A stretch of 64,000 nucleotides of DNA from Brachyspira hyodysenteriae ATCC 27164 (GCF_001676785.2 NZ_CP015910.2:1984001-2048000), one strand, 5' to 3'; counted from the stretch's first letter, positions 8,336 to 17,327 are shown. Numbers and translations are program-made. Notes: generated by a model not told the origin, from the sequence alone.

Positions 8336-9190
8336 TTAAATTGTTAATGTATCAATATCGCTATTCATAAAATCATCTATTTCTTTAAATGAATTGAATT
8401 GTGATTTTTTACCAAGTTTATTTATTATTTTATTATTGCCTTCTATAAATGAGTCTATATCTCCAAGTTCTAAAGCACTATTCATCTGATTTATGGCATC
8501 GTTAAAAACAGTAATATGATCTATTAAATATTCAGATATAATACTCTCTAATCTTTCTCTATATTCTCTAATCATTTTTATTGCTTCAGCACATTCAGCT
8601 TCTATTCTTAATCTTCTTTCATGAGCAAGTTTTGCTTCTTTAAAAACATTCAATACTTCTTTATAATATGCACTGCTGAAAGCATATCCAACCATACTTC
8701 CAACTAAAGCTCCTACAACAGGTATAGGAATAGCTGCCTGAAATGCAACAGCAAACATACTTGATGACATCATTCCAACACCTTTTTCTCCAAGCTCCTC
8801 AAAACATTGAACTCCATCTATTTCTCCGCTGAAATATCTTTTGAAAGTTTTTCCTACCTCCAAAGTTGTAGTAACTAACATAGCAGGCAAAGATGTTTTT
8901 GATACATTTTGAAGCATAGCATTTTTAGAATTCTGCATAGCTCCTTTTATAACACTTCCTGTAAAAGCTGTACCATAGCTTACAGCTGCAGCTTTACCTG
9001 TATCAAGCGCCACATCTTTTATAGCATCTTCAGGCTCCTTATCTCCATTAAAACAAGCCACACAATTTCTTATTATAGATATACCGCCTCCAATGGCAGC
9101 ACCCATTTTTGCCTGTTCTAAACCAGCTCTATGTCCTAATTTTACAATATCCTTTGCTGTGGAAACTTCTGGGTTTACTCTAGCTTCCAT
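8336..9190 (-). CDS. C-terminal part of a frameshifted two-part protein (Gly-rich/helical)
   Basis: 284 aa from the ATG, but the same frame is open upstream to about 9255 and continues the gene at 9232-9888 after a -1 shift (KYEKISKNIRKSTVSSDESM). It begins with a conserved-looking block (STAKDIVKLGHRAGLEQAK), then hydrophobic Gly/Ala segments (MGAAIGGGISII; IPIPVVGALVGSMVGYAF), then a charged coiled-coil-like region (AKLAHERRLRIEAECAEAIK). I recall undivided homologues of about 500-560 aa in other gut bacteria, but could not verify this. The Gly-rich part may insert into or associate with membranes. Read as one gene with the next entry. Confidence 0.55.
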   Translation of the reverse strand: MEARVNPEVSTAKDIVKLGHRAGLEQAKMGAAIGGGISIIRNCVACFNGDKEPEDAIKDVALDTGKAAAVSYGTAFTGSVIKGAMQNSKNAMLQNVSKTSLPAMLVTTTLEVGKTFKRYFSGEIDGVQCFEELGEKGVGMMSSSMFAVAFQAAIPIPVVGALVGSMVGYAFSSAYYKEVLNVFKEAKLAHERRLRIEAECAEAIKMIREYRERLESIISEYLIDHITVFNDAINQMNSALELGDIDSFIEGNNKIINKLGKKSQFNSFKEIDDFMNSDIDTLTI

Positions 9191-9231
9191 AGATTCATCG
9201 CTAGATACTGTACTTTTCCGAATATTTTTAC

Positions 9232-9888
9232 TTATTTTTTCATATTTTTTAGCTTCTTCAATCTTTTTTCTGCTATGTCAAATTTTCCATCTTGTTTTAA
9301 TCTTTCAGCCTGTTCATAGCATGATTTTGCTTTTGCTTCTGCTTCTATTTTTATACCTTCATATTGTTCTGAAGGCACATCCATAGGAACATCATTATCT
9401 AAATATTTTTGATAGTCTTTGGAAGCTAATTTTTGCAATGCACTAGATGAATCATGCCCTACAAATTTCATTTGAGATTGTTCAATAATATTACCATGTT
9501 CATCATAAGTAACATGATCGTATAATTGATCATTTACCCTTCCTACATCATCTGTTCTTACAACTCTTTGACCATTTTTATTTATGATATTTTCAGCATT
9601 TTTTCTTGCTACATGTTTAACTTCAGCAGAAAATCCAGCCTGCTGTTTTAAATTAGAATATTCATTTTCAGGATTTACTTTATATTGAGAAATATCTTTT
9701 AATCCCTTAGTTAATTGTTTACCAGCTTCATTATCAACACCACTATAGGCAACAAAATGTTCTTTTACAGCAGAGCCATATCTATCAACTACTTCAGAAG
9801 CAGCATTTCCTAAAATAACATTATCAAAAGATTTTTCTTTGTAGTTTTTATCTTTTTTATCTTTTTTATCTTCATTATCATATAGCAT
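9232..9888 (-). CDS. N-terminal part of the same frameshifted protein; possible nuclease-like domain
   Basis: 218 aa ending at a TAA just after a run of six A. Residues 85-141 show GFSAE (E89), RTDDVGRVND (D113, D114, D120), YD (D124) and QSQMK (Q139, K141). Such spacing of E/D residues before a Q-x-(M)-K strand resembles restriction-endonuclease-fold toxin domains; this is inference, not recognition. The start (ATG, preceded by GGAGAAATAAT) follows an AT-rich gap. On the minus strand the A-run reads CTA AAA AAT in frame, a proper A_AAA_AAT slippery heptamer, and a -1 shift joins it directly to the downstream half. It is the first gene of the operon. Confidence 0.5.
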   Translation of the reverse strand: MLYDNEDKKDKKDKNYKEKSFDNVILGNAASEVVDRYGSAVKEHFVAYSGVDNEAGKQLTKGLKDISQYKVNPENEYSNLKQQAGFSAEVKHVARKNAENIINKNGQRVVRTDDVGRVNDQLYDHVTYDEHGNIIEQSQMKFVGHDSSSALQKLASKDYQKYLDNDVPMDVPSEQYEGIKIEAEAKAKSCYEQAERLKQDGKFDIAEKRLKKLKNMKK

Positions 9889-10082
9889 ATTATTTCTCCA
9901 TTAAGCATATTATATAAAAAAATAATAATAAATCAATAAAACAACAAAAAAAATATATAAATACATAAATAAAAAAATTAATCATTTTAATAAATTTATA
10001 AGTATATAAAATATTTCTCAATATATTTTAAATACTTATTTTAATAATTTACATATTTAAAAGAAGTATTTTATATTTAGTA

Positions 10083-10111
10083 TTGATTTGCATAAAAATA
10101 TCTATTATAAT
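10083..10111 (+). promoter_or_regulatory. Promoter of the iron-transport operon
   Basis: TTGATT (10083-10088), a 17-base spacer and TATAAT (10106-10111), 32 bases before the GTG start of the first binding protein. The gap 9889-10082 upstream is extremely AT-rich and holds no gene I can see. Confidence 0.6.
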
Positions 10112-10143
10112 AAATATATAATAATAAATTAAGGATTTTTATT

Positions 10144-11154
10144 GTGAAAAAATATATACTAACCATATTATTTTGTGCTATGTTTTTCTATTCATGTTCT
10201 TCAAAAGAATCAAATATTTCAAATGATAATTCACTTGTAATATATTGTCCGCATCCTTTAGACTTTATAAATCCACTTATTGATGATTTTAAAGCTAAAA
10301 ATCCAGGTATAAATGTTGATGTTATAGCAGCTGGAACAGGGGAACTTATAAAAAGAGTTGAATCTGAAAAAAATAATCCTTTAGGAGATATACTTTGGGG
10401 AGGAAGTTTAAATCTTATAAGAAATAAAATAGAACTATTTGAAAATTACACTTCCACTAATGAAGAAAATATCGCTGAAGCATACAAAAACACTGAAGGA
10501 GCTTTAACTAGATTTACAACTATGCCTAGTGTTATAATGGTTAATACAAATCTAGCAGGCAATATAAAAATAGAAGGCTATGAAGATTTACTTAATCCTG
10601 AATTAAAAGGAAAAATAGCTGCTGCTGATCCTTCTGCTTCTTCATCTGCTTTTGAGCATTTGGTAAATATGCTTTATGCTATGGGAAAAGGAGATCCTGA
10701 AAAAGGATGGGATTATGTAAGCAAATTATGTGCTAATTTAGACGGAAAATTATTAAGCGGTTCTTCTGCTGTTTATAAAGGTGTAGCTGACGGTGAATAT
10801 ACTGTTGGTTTAACTTTCGAAGAAGGAGGAGCTAATTATGTGTCATCAGGTTCTCCTGTTAAATTAGTATATATGAAAGAAGGTGTAGTATTTAAAGCAG
10901 ACGGAATATATATAATAAAGAATGCTAAAAACTTGGAAAATGCTAAAAAATTTGTAGACTATGCTACAAGTTATGATGCACAAAAAACAATTAACGATAA
11001 CTTAAACAGAAGATCTGTAAGAGTTGATTTACCTTCTTCAACTATACTTCAGTCTGTAGATACTATTAATATAATCAAAGATGATGAAACTGTAGTTGAT
11101 CAAAACAAACAAAATTGGCTAAACAAATTTAAAGATATTTTTACTAGTATATAA
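10144..11154 (+). CDS. Iron ABC transporter substrate-binding lipoprotein 1 (Bit-type)
   Basis: A 336-aa periplasmic ferric-iron binding protein of the FbpA/AfuA-like class, matching the Bit system described in Brachyspira hyodysenteriae. The signal peptide ends in a lipobox at FFYSC (Cys18). The mature part opens with LVIYCPHPLDFINPL, followed by the conserved ILWGGSLN and the block EGYEDLLNPELKGKIA at about residue 145. The start is GTG with AAGGA upstream. It is the first of four tandem copies. The central part is nearly identical at DNA level to copy 2, suggesting gene conversion. Confidence that the substrate is iron rests on family resemblance and the genus-specific precedent. Confidence 0.85.
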   Translation: MKKYILTILFCAMFFYSCSSKESNISNDNSLVIYCPHPLDFINPLIDDFKAKNPGINVDVIAAGTGELIKRVESEKNNPLGDILWGGSLNLIRNKIELFENYTSTNEENIAEAYKNTEGALTRFTTMPSVIMVNTNLAGNIKIEGYEDLLNPELKGKIAAADPSASSSAFEHLVNMLYAMGKGDPEKGWDYVSKLCANLDGKLLSGSSAVYKGVADGEYTVGLTFEEGGANYVSSGSPVKLVYMKEGVVFKADGIYIIKNAKNLENAKKFVDYATSYDAQKTINDNLNRRSVRVDLPSSTILQSVDTINIIKDDETVVDQNKQNWLNKFKDIFTSI

Positions 11155-11198
11155 TTATTTAATATAATATTTATATTTTGTTCTTTAAAAGATTCTTC

Positions 11199-11247
11199 AT
11201 TTTTAATAAAAGATGTACAATATTTTTATGCATCTTTTATTAAAAAT
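11199..11247 (+). terminator. 17-bp perfect hairpin between binding-protein genes 1 and 2
   Basis: ATTTTTAATAAAAGATG at 11199-11215 is exactly complementary to 11231-11247, with a 15-base loop. It lies 45 bases after the stop of gene 1 and 40 before the start of gene 2. With no clear U-tract after it, partial termination or protection of the upstream mRNA end is likelier than full termination. Confidence 0.6.
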
Positions 11248-11286
11248 ATCTAATATTTTCAAATTAACAATTCAAAGGAGTTCATC

Positions 11287-12297
11287 ATGAAAAATTTTAT
11301 TATTTTCTGTATGTTAATGCTGTCAATGACTTTATTTTATTCATGCTCTTCAGGAGATTCAAAAAATGCTAATTCATTAGTAATATATTGTTCTCATCCA
11401 TTAGATTTAATGAATACTATTTTGGATGATTTTAAAGCTAAAAATCCTGATATTAATGTTGAAGTGGTTACTGCTGGTACAGGAGAATTATTAAAAAGAG
11501 TAGAAGCTGAAAAGATGAATCCATTAGGAGATGTTCTATGGGGAGGAACATTAAACAGTGTTAAATCAAAAACAGATTTATTTGAAAATTACACTTCTAC
11601 TAATGAAGCAAATATTTTAGATGAATTTAAAAATACAGAAGGACCTTTTACTAGATTTTCAGCAATACCTAGCATATTAATGGTTAATACAAATCTAGCA
11701 GGCAATATAAAAATAGAAGGCTACGAAGATTTACTTAATCCTGAATTAAAAGGAAAAATAGCTGCTGCTGATCCTTCTGCTTCTTCATCTGCTTTTGAGC
11801 ATTTGGTAAATATGCTTTATGCTATGGGAAAAGGCGATCCTGAAAAAGGATGGGATTATGTACAAAAATTATGTGCTAATTTAGATGGTAAATTATTAAG
11901 CGGTTCTTCTGCTGTTTATAAAGGTGTAGCTGACGGTGAATATACTGTTGGTTTAACTTATGAAGAACCAGGAATAAGCTATATGTCTTCAGGATCTCCT
12001 GTGAAAGTAATATATATGAAAGAAGGTGTTATATCTAAACCTGACGGAGTATATATTATAAAAGGAGGTAAAAATTTAGAAAACGCTAAAAAATTCATAG
12101 ACTACTGTGTAAGCTTAGATGCTCAAAATATGCTTGTTGAAAAACTTAGCAGAAGATCAATAAGAAGCGATGCTGTTGTTACAGATATGGTAAAACCTAT
12201 GTCTGAAATATATTCTATTACTGATAATGCTGATGTTGTAGAGGAAAGCCGTCAAAAATGGTTGGATAAATTTAAAGATATTTTTACTAGTATCTAA
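11287..12297 (+). CDS. Iron ABC transporter substrate-binding lipoprotein 2 (Bit-type)
   Basis: 336 aa with lipobox LFYSC and mature start LVIYCSHPLDLMNTI. It is the most divergent of the four in its N-terminal third and C-terminal quarter (VVEESRQKWLDKFKDIF). Yet residues about 132-195 equal copy 1 almost completely, including third codon positions. ATG with AAAGGAG upstream (11274-11280). The differences at the outer lobes may give another ligand form or affinity. It is followed after 34 bases by copy 3 with no hairpin between. Confidence 0.85.
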   Translation: MKNFIIFCMLMLSMTLFYSCSSGDSKNANSLVIYCSHPLDLMNTILDDFKAKNPDINVEVVTAGTGELLKRVEAEKMNPLGDVLWGGTLNSVKSKTDLFENYTSTNEANILDEFKNTEGPFTRFSAIPSILMVNTNLAGNIKIEGYEDLLNPELKGKIAAADPSASSSAFEHLVNMLYAMGKGDPEKGWDYVQKLCANLDGKLLSGSSAVYKGVADGEYTVGLTYEEPGISYMSSGSPVKVIYMKEGVISKPDGVYIIKGGKNLENAKKFIDYCVSLDAQNMLVEKLSRRSIRSDAVVTDMVKPMSEIYSITDNADVVEESRQKWLDKFKDIFTSI

Positions 12298-12331
12298 TAT
12301 TTATAAATAAAAATAAAAAAGGATTGATATC

Positions 12332-13360
12332 ATGAAAAAAATTATTCTAATATGCAGTGTACTATTTCTATCACTTGCACTATTCTATTCTTGTTCTTCA
12401 AAAGAATCTGAAACTCAAGGCGGACAAGCTGGTAATTCACTTGTAATATATTGCCCTCAACCATTAGAATTCATAAACCCATTAGTAGATGATTTCAAAG
12501 CTAAAAACCCTGGAATAAATGTTGATATTATAGCAGCCGGAGTTGGAGAACTTCTTAAAAGAGTTGAATCTGAAAAAGATAATCCTTTAGGAGATATACT
12601 TTGGGGTGGAAGTTTAAATACTGTAAAACCTAAGGTAGAATTATTTGAAAATTACACTACTACTAATGAAGCAAGCATAGCAGATGCATATAAAAATGTT
12701 GAAGGTGCTATTACTAGATTCACTGCTATACCAAGTGTTATAATGGTTAATACAAATCTAGCAGGCAATATAAAAATAGAAGGCTATGAAGATTTACTTA
12801 ATCCTGAATTGAAAGGAAAAATAGCATTTGCTGATCCTTCTGCTTCTTCATCTTCTTTTGAACATTTGGTAAATATGCTTTATGCTATGGGAAACGGTGA
12901 TCCTGAAAAAGGATGGGATTATATAAGCAAATTATGTGCTAATTTAGACGGTAAATTATTAAGCGGTTCTTCTGCTGTTTATAAAGGTGTAGCTGACGGT
13001 GAATATACTGTTGGTTTAACTTTTGAAGAAGGCGGTGCTAATTATGTATCTGCTGGTTCTCCTGTTAAATTAGTATATATGAAAGAAGGTGTTATAATCA
13101 AACCAGATGGAATATACATAATAAAGAATGCTAAAAACTTAGAAAATGCTAAAAAGTTTGTAGACTATGCTACAAGCTATGATGCTCAAAAAACAATAAA
13201 TGATAAATTAAATAGAAGATCTGTAAGAAATGACTTGCCTCCTTCTGCTATACTTCAGTCTGTAGATACTATTAATGTTATTACAGACGATGAAGCTGTA
13301 GTTGATCAAAACAAACAAAATTGGCTAAACAAATTTAAAGATATTTTTACTAGTATCTAA
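12332..13360 (+). CDS. Iron ABC transporter substrate-binding lipoprotein 3 (Bit-type)
   Basis: 342 aa, lipobox LFYSC, then a short polar linker (ETQGGQAGN) before LVIYCPQPLEFINPL. The histidine found at the PHPL position of the other copies is glutamine here, which may alter ligand binding if that residue takes part. It shares long nearly identical DNA tracts with copy 4, in the N-terminal EFINPLVDDFKAKNPGI region and in the last 120 residues. ATG with AAAGGA upstream. Confidence 0.85.
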   Translation: MKKIILICSVLFLSLALFYSCSSKESETQGGQAGNSLVIYCPQPLEFINPLVDDFKAKNPGINVDIIAAGVGELLKRVESEKDNPLGDILWGGSLNTVKPKVELFENYTTTNEASIADAYKNVEGAITRFTAIPSVIMVNTNLAGNIKIEGYEDLLNPELKGKIAFADPSASSSSFEHLVNMLYAMGNGDPEKGWDYISKLCANLDGKLLSGSSAVYKGVADGEYTVGLTFEEGGANYVSAGSPVKLVYMKEGVIIKPDGIYIIKNAKNLENAKKFVDYATSYDAQKTINDKLNRRSVRNDLPPSAILQSVDTINVITDDEAVVDQNKQNWLNKFKDIFTSI

Positions 13361-13374
13361 TAAATAAAAACCAC

Positions 13375-13406
13375 ACAAAGAGTATAAATAGTTTTACACT
13401 CTTTGT
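13375..13406 (+). terminator. Intercistronic hairpin after binding protein 3
   Basis: ACAAAGAGTATA pairs with TACACTCTTTGT (12 bp, one A-C mismatch), beginning 15 bases after the stop. Almost the same sequence recurs after copy 4 at 14476-14505, so the hairpin was duplicated with the gene. Confidence 0.6.
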
Positions 13407-13440
13407 ATTATATTAATAAAAAAAGGAAGGAATTATATTT

Positions 13441-14460
13441 ATGAAAAAAATTGTTCTAATATTCACATCATTATTATTATCAGTATTTCTATTTTATTCT
13501 TGTTCTTCAAGCGAATCAGGTGCCAAAAGCGGTAATTCACTTGTAATATATTGCCCTCACCCATTAGAATTCATAAACCCATTAGTAGATGATTTCAAAG
13601 CTAAAAACCCTGGAATAAATGTTGATATTATAGCAGCTGGAACAGGAGAACTTCTTAAAAGAGTTGAATCTGAAAAAGATAATCCTTTAGGCGATATACT
13701 TTGGGGCGGAACTATAAGTATGGCAAAACCTAAAATTGATTTGTTTGAAAGCTATACATCTACAAATGAAGAGAACATAGCAGAAATATATAAAAATACT
13801 GAAGGTGCTTTAACTAGATGTACTGCTGTTCCTAGTATATTAATGGTAAATACTAACTTGGCAGGCGATATAAAAATAGAAGGCTATGAAGATTTACTTA
13901 ATCCGGCATTAAAAGGAAAAATAGCATTTGCTGATCCTTCTGCCTCTTCATCTTCTTTTGAACATTTGGTAAATATGCTTTATGCTATAGGTAAAGGCGA
14001 TCCTGAAAAAGGATGGGATTATGTACAAAAATTATGTGCTAATTTAGACGGTAAATTATTAAGCGGTTCTTCTGCTGTTTATAAAGGTGTAGCTGACGGT
14101 GAATATACTGTTGGTTTGACTTTCGAAGAAGGCGGTGCTAATTATGTATCTGCTGGTTCTCCTGTTAAATTAGTATATATGAAAGAAGGTGTTATAATCA
14201 AACCAGATGGAATATATATAATAAAGAATGCTAAAAACTTAGAAAATGCTAAAAAGTTTGTAGACTATGCTACAAGCTATGATGCTCAAAAAACAATAAC
14301 TGATAAATTAAATAGAAGATCTGTAAGAGGTGATTTACCTCCTTCTGCTATACTTCAGTCTGTAGATACTATTAATGTTATTACAGACGATGAAGCTGTA
14401 GTTGATCAAAACAAACAAAATTGGCTAAACAAATTTAAAGATATTTTCACTAGTATCTAA
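13441..14460 (+). CDS. Iron ABC transporter substrate-binding lipoprotein 4 (Bit-type)
   Basis: 339 aa, lipobox LFYSC, mature start LVIYCPHPLEFINPL, ILWGGTISM instead of ILWGGSLN, and a cysteine in GALTRCTAVPS where the other copies have phenylalanine. Nearly identical to copy 3 over much of its length, so probably the youngest duplicate. The published Bit locus, as I recall it, has three binding proteins; a fourth is notable. Strong ribosome site (AAGGAAGGA) before the ATG. Confidence 0.85.
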   Translation: MKKIVLIFTSLLLSVFLFYSCSSSESGAKSGNSLVIYCPHPLEFINPLVDDFKAKNPGINVDIIAAGTGELLKRVESEKDNPLGDILWGGTISMAKPKIDLFESYTSTNEENIAEIYKNTEGALTRCTAVPSILMVNTNLAGDIKIEGYEDLLNPALKGKIAFADPSASSSSFEHLVNMLYAIGKGDPEKGWDYVQKLCANLDGKLLSGSSAVYKGVADGEYTVGLTFEEGGANYVSAGSPVKLVYMKEGVIIKPDGIYIIKNAKNLENAKKFVDYATSYDAQKTITDKLNRRSVRGDLPPSAILQSVDTINVITDDEAVVDQNKQNWLNKFKDIFTSI

Positions 14461-14475
14461 TAAATAAAAACTATG

Positions 14476-14505
14476 CAAAGAGTATAAATAGTTTTATACT
14501 CTTTG
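14476..14505 (+). terminator. Intercistronic hairpin before the ATPase gene
   Basis: CAAAGAGTATAA and TTATACTCTTTG form a perfect 12-bp stem with a 6-base loop. Placed between the receptor genes and the ATPase, it could lower expression of ATPase and permease relative to the binding proteins, as seen in other ABC operons. Confidence 0.6.
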
Positions 14506-14541
14506 TGTTTATAAATTAATAAATAAAAAAGAGAGGTTATA

Positions 14542-15666
14542 ATGAGTGTATCTATATCTATTGAAAATGTAGTAAAACGTTATGAAAAGTTGACAATAAT
14601 ACCTGATCTTTCATTAGAGATAAAAAATGGAGAATTTTTTACTCTTCTTGGACCATCAGGATGCGGTAAAACAACTCTCTTACGTATGATTGCCGGATTT
14701 AATACAATAGAAGGCGGAGAAATAAAATTTGATAAAGATGTAATCAACAATATTCCTGCACATAAAAGAAATATTGGTATGGTATTTCAAAACTATGCAA
14801 TATTTCCGCATATGACTGTTAGAGAAAATGTTGAATACGGATTAAAACTCAGAAAAGAAAATAAAGAATCTATGAAGAAAAAAGTAGATGAAATGCTTCA
14901 TGTTGTAAAAATAGAAGAATATCAGGACAGACTTCCTGAAAGATTATCCGGAGGACAGCAGCAGAGAGTAGCTTTAGCAAGAGCAATAGTTATCACTCCA
15001 AGTGTTTTACTTATGGATGAGCCTCTTTCTAACTTAGATGCTAAATTAAGAATAGAAATGAGAAGTGCAATAAAAGATATACAAAGACATGTAGGTATTA
15101 CAACTGTTTATGTTACACATGATCAGGAAGAAGCACTTGCAGTATCTGATAGAATAGCTGTAATGAAAAATGGAGTTATACAGCAGGTTGGAAGCCCTGT
15201 AAGTATTTATACAAGACCTTATAATGTATTTGTTGCTACTTTCATAGGACATTCAAATTTATTCTATGCAAGCATAAAAATGGAAGGAAACGATACATAT
15301 ATTTTATTTAGATGCGGATATAAATTGAAAATGGATAATTTATTAGATGTTAAAGACGGAGATGAAGTTGTTGTTGGAATAAGGCCTGAAGAATTTTTTG
15401 TTAATTCTGAAAATGATGAAGGAATCAAAGCAAAAATTTTATCTAAAACTTTCCTTGGAAAATATACTAATTATTTCTTACATTTCAATGATAATGAAGT
15501 TATTCCTGATCAGCCTAGCATAGAATATTCACAAGACTCATCATACACAGATAGAATGTATGAGAAAGATGAAGTTATAACTTTAAAACCTAATGCTAAT
15601 AAAATAAATGTATTTACTCCAGATATGGAAAAAAGTCTTATTAAAGGAGTAAAAAAATATGAATAA
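14542..15666 (+). CDS. bitD: Iron ABC transporter ATP-binding protein (FbpC/BitD-like)
   Basis: A 374-aa cytoplasmic ATPase driving the importer. Walker A GPSGCGKTT (about 38-46), Q-loop MVFQNYAIFPHMTV, signature LSGGQQQRVALARA, Walker B LLMDEPLSNLD and H-loop YVTHDQEEAL are all intact. After residue 240 there is a TOBE-like regulatory domain (VVVGIRPEEF), as in FbpC/PotA-type ATPases. The gene overlaps the permease by 8 bases, so the two are made together. The symbol follows the B. hyodysenteriae Bit naming as I recall it. Confidence 0.92.
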   Translation: MSVSISIENVVKRYEKLTIIPDLSLEIKNGEFFTLLGPSGCGKTTLLRMIAGFNTIEGGEIKFDKDVINNIPAHKRNIGMVFQNYAIFPHMTVRENVEYGLKLRKENKESMKKKVDEMLHVVKIEEYQDRLPERLSGGQQQRVALARAIVITPSVLLMDEPLSNLDAKLRIEMRSAIKDIQRHVGITTVYVTHDQEEALAVSDRIAVMKNGVIQQVGSPVSIYTRPYNVFVATFIGHSNLFYASIKMEGNDTYILFRCGYKLKMDNLLDVKDGDEVVVGIRPEEFFVNSENDEGIKAKILSKTFLGKYTNYFLHFNDNEVIPDQPSIEYSQDSSYTDRMYEKDEVITLKPNANKINVFTPDMEKSLIKGVKKYE

Positions 15667-17308
15667 ACGTTTAAAAATAGATTTTTGGACTTATATTACT
15701 TTAATAATAGCTGTAATTTTTGCTTTATTTTTAGTATATCCATTATTCTCTTTGTTTATAAGTAGTTTTAAAGATCCTGAAACAGGAGCTTGGACTTTAG
15801 ATAACTTTTTACGTTTCTTCAGCAGAAAATACTATTATCAGGCTCTTGTAAATAGTTTTTCTGTAACTATATGCGTAACTATATTGGCTATAGTAATAGG
15901 AACTCCTATGGCATATTTTATGAGTGTTTATAAAATAAAAGGTAAAACTTTTTTAGAAATACTTATAATAATATCTATGATGTCCCCTGCATTTATAGGT
16001 GCTTATTCTTGGATACTTTTGCTAGGAAGAAGCGGAGTAGTAACTAAATTTTTTGCTGGATTTGGAATTTCCACTCCTACAATATATGGTTTCGGAGGAA
16101 TATTATTAGTATTTACTTTGAAATTATATCCATTCATATTTATGTATGTTTCAGGTGCTTTAAGTAAAATAGATGTTTCTTTAATGGAAGCTGCAGAAAG
16201 TTTGGGCTGTTCTCCTTTTAAAAAGGTCGTTACAATAGCTATGCCTTTAATAACACCTACTATATTGGCTGGTTCATTATTAGTATTTATGAATGCATTG
16301 GCTGATTTTGGTACTCCTATGCTTATAGGTGAAGGATACAGAACTATGCCTACTATGATTTACTCTGAATTCGTAAGCGAAGTAGGAGGAAATGCTAACT
16401 TTTCTGCTTCAATGGCTAGTATTATGGTATTTATAACTGCTATGATGTTTATAGCTCAAAAATACTTTGTTAATAAAAAATCATTTACTATGAGTTCTAT
16501 GAATCCTATAAAACCTAAAGAAATTAAGGGAGTTATGTCTGTATTAGTACATATATTCATTTATTTCATAGTATTTTTATCTATAATACCTCAAATAACT
16601 GTTATATATACTTCATTCTTAAAAACAAACAGAGCAATATTTGTTAAAGGATTCTCTTTAAATAGTTATATTTCAATATTCTCTTCTCTTGGAACTTCTA
16701 TAAAAAATACTTACCTATACGGAATTATAACTATATTTATTATTGTTATAATGGGTATGTTTATAGCATATATTTCAATAAGAAGAAAAAATATTTTAAC
16801 AAGTGTTATAGATACAATAACTATGTTTCCATATATAATACCTGGATCTGTTTTGGGTATAACACTTCTTTTAGCTTTTAACAAACCTCCTATAATATTA
16901 AGCGGAACATCTATGATAATAATAATGTCATTGGTTATAAGAAGAATGCCTTATACTTTAAGATCAAGCTCTGCCATACTATATCAAATAAGCACGAGTA
17001 TGGAAGAAGCCTCTATAAGTTTAGGAGCTTCTCAAGTAAAAACTTTCTTCAAGATAACTGCTATGATGATGCTTCCCGGTGTTATTTCAGGAGCTATATT
17101 AAGCTGGATAACAGTAATTAATGAATTGAGTTCTTCTGTAATATTGTATACAGGAAAGTCAAGAACAATGGCTGTTTCTATTTACCAAGAGGTTATAAGG
17201 GCTAGTTATGGAACTGCTGCTGCTTTATCTACAATATTAACCTTGTCAACTATAATATCTCTTTTAATATTCTTCAAATTAACTGGTAAAAAAGAAGTAA
17301 GTTTATAA
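15659..17308 (+). CDS. Iron ABC transporter permease, two permease domains fused
   Basis: A 549-aa inner-membrane protein with about twelve helices. It contains two complete BPD_transp_1 domains, each with an EAA coupling loop: MEAAESLGCSPFKKV at about 178 and MEEASISLGASQVKTF at about 445. This is the FbpB arrangement, one chain serving as both halves of the channel. My memory of the first described Bit operon is two separate permeases (BitE, BitF), so the fusion may differ from that description. It is the last gene before a strong terminator. Confidence 0.9.
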   Translation: MNKRLKIDFWTYITLIIAVIFALFLVYPLFSLFISSFKDPETGAWTLDNFLRFFSRKYYYQALVNSFSVTICVTILAIVIGTPMAYFMSVYKIKGKTFLEILIIISMMSPAFIGAYSWILLLGRSGVVTKFFAGFGISTPTIYGFGGILLVFTLKLYPFIFMYVSGALSKIDVSLMEAAESLGCSPFKKVVTIAMPLITPTILAGSLLVFMNALADFGTPMLIGEGYRTMPTMIYSEFVSEVGGNANFSASMASIMVFITAMMFIAQKYFVNKKSFTMSSMNPIKPKEIKGVMSVLVHIFIYFIVFLSIIPQITVIYTSFLKTNRAIFVKGFSLNSYISIFSSLGTSIKNTYLYGIITIFIIVIMGMFIAYISIRRKNILTSVIDTITMFPYIIPGSVLGITLLLAFNKPPIILSGTSMIIIMSLVIRRMPYTLRSSSAILYQISTSMEEASISLGASQVKTFFKITAMMMLPGVISGAILSWITVINELSSSVILYTGKSRTMAVSIYQEVIRASYGTAAALSTILTLSTIISLLIFFKLTGKKEVSL

Positions 17309-17327
17309 TATACAATTAACAATCTAT

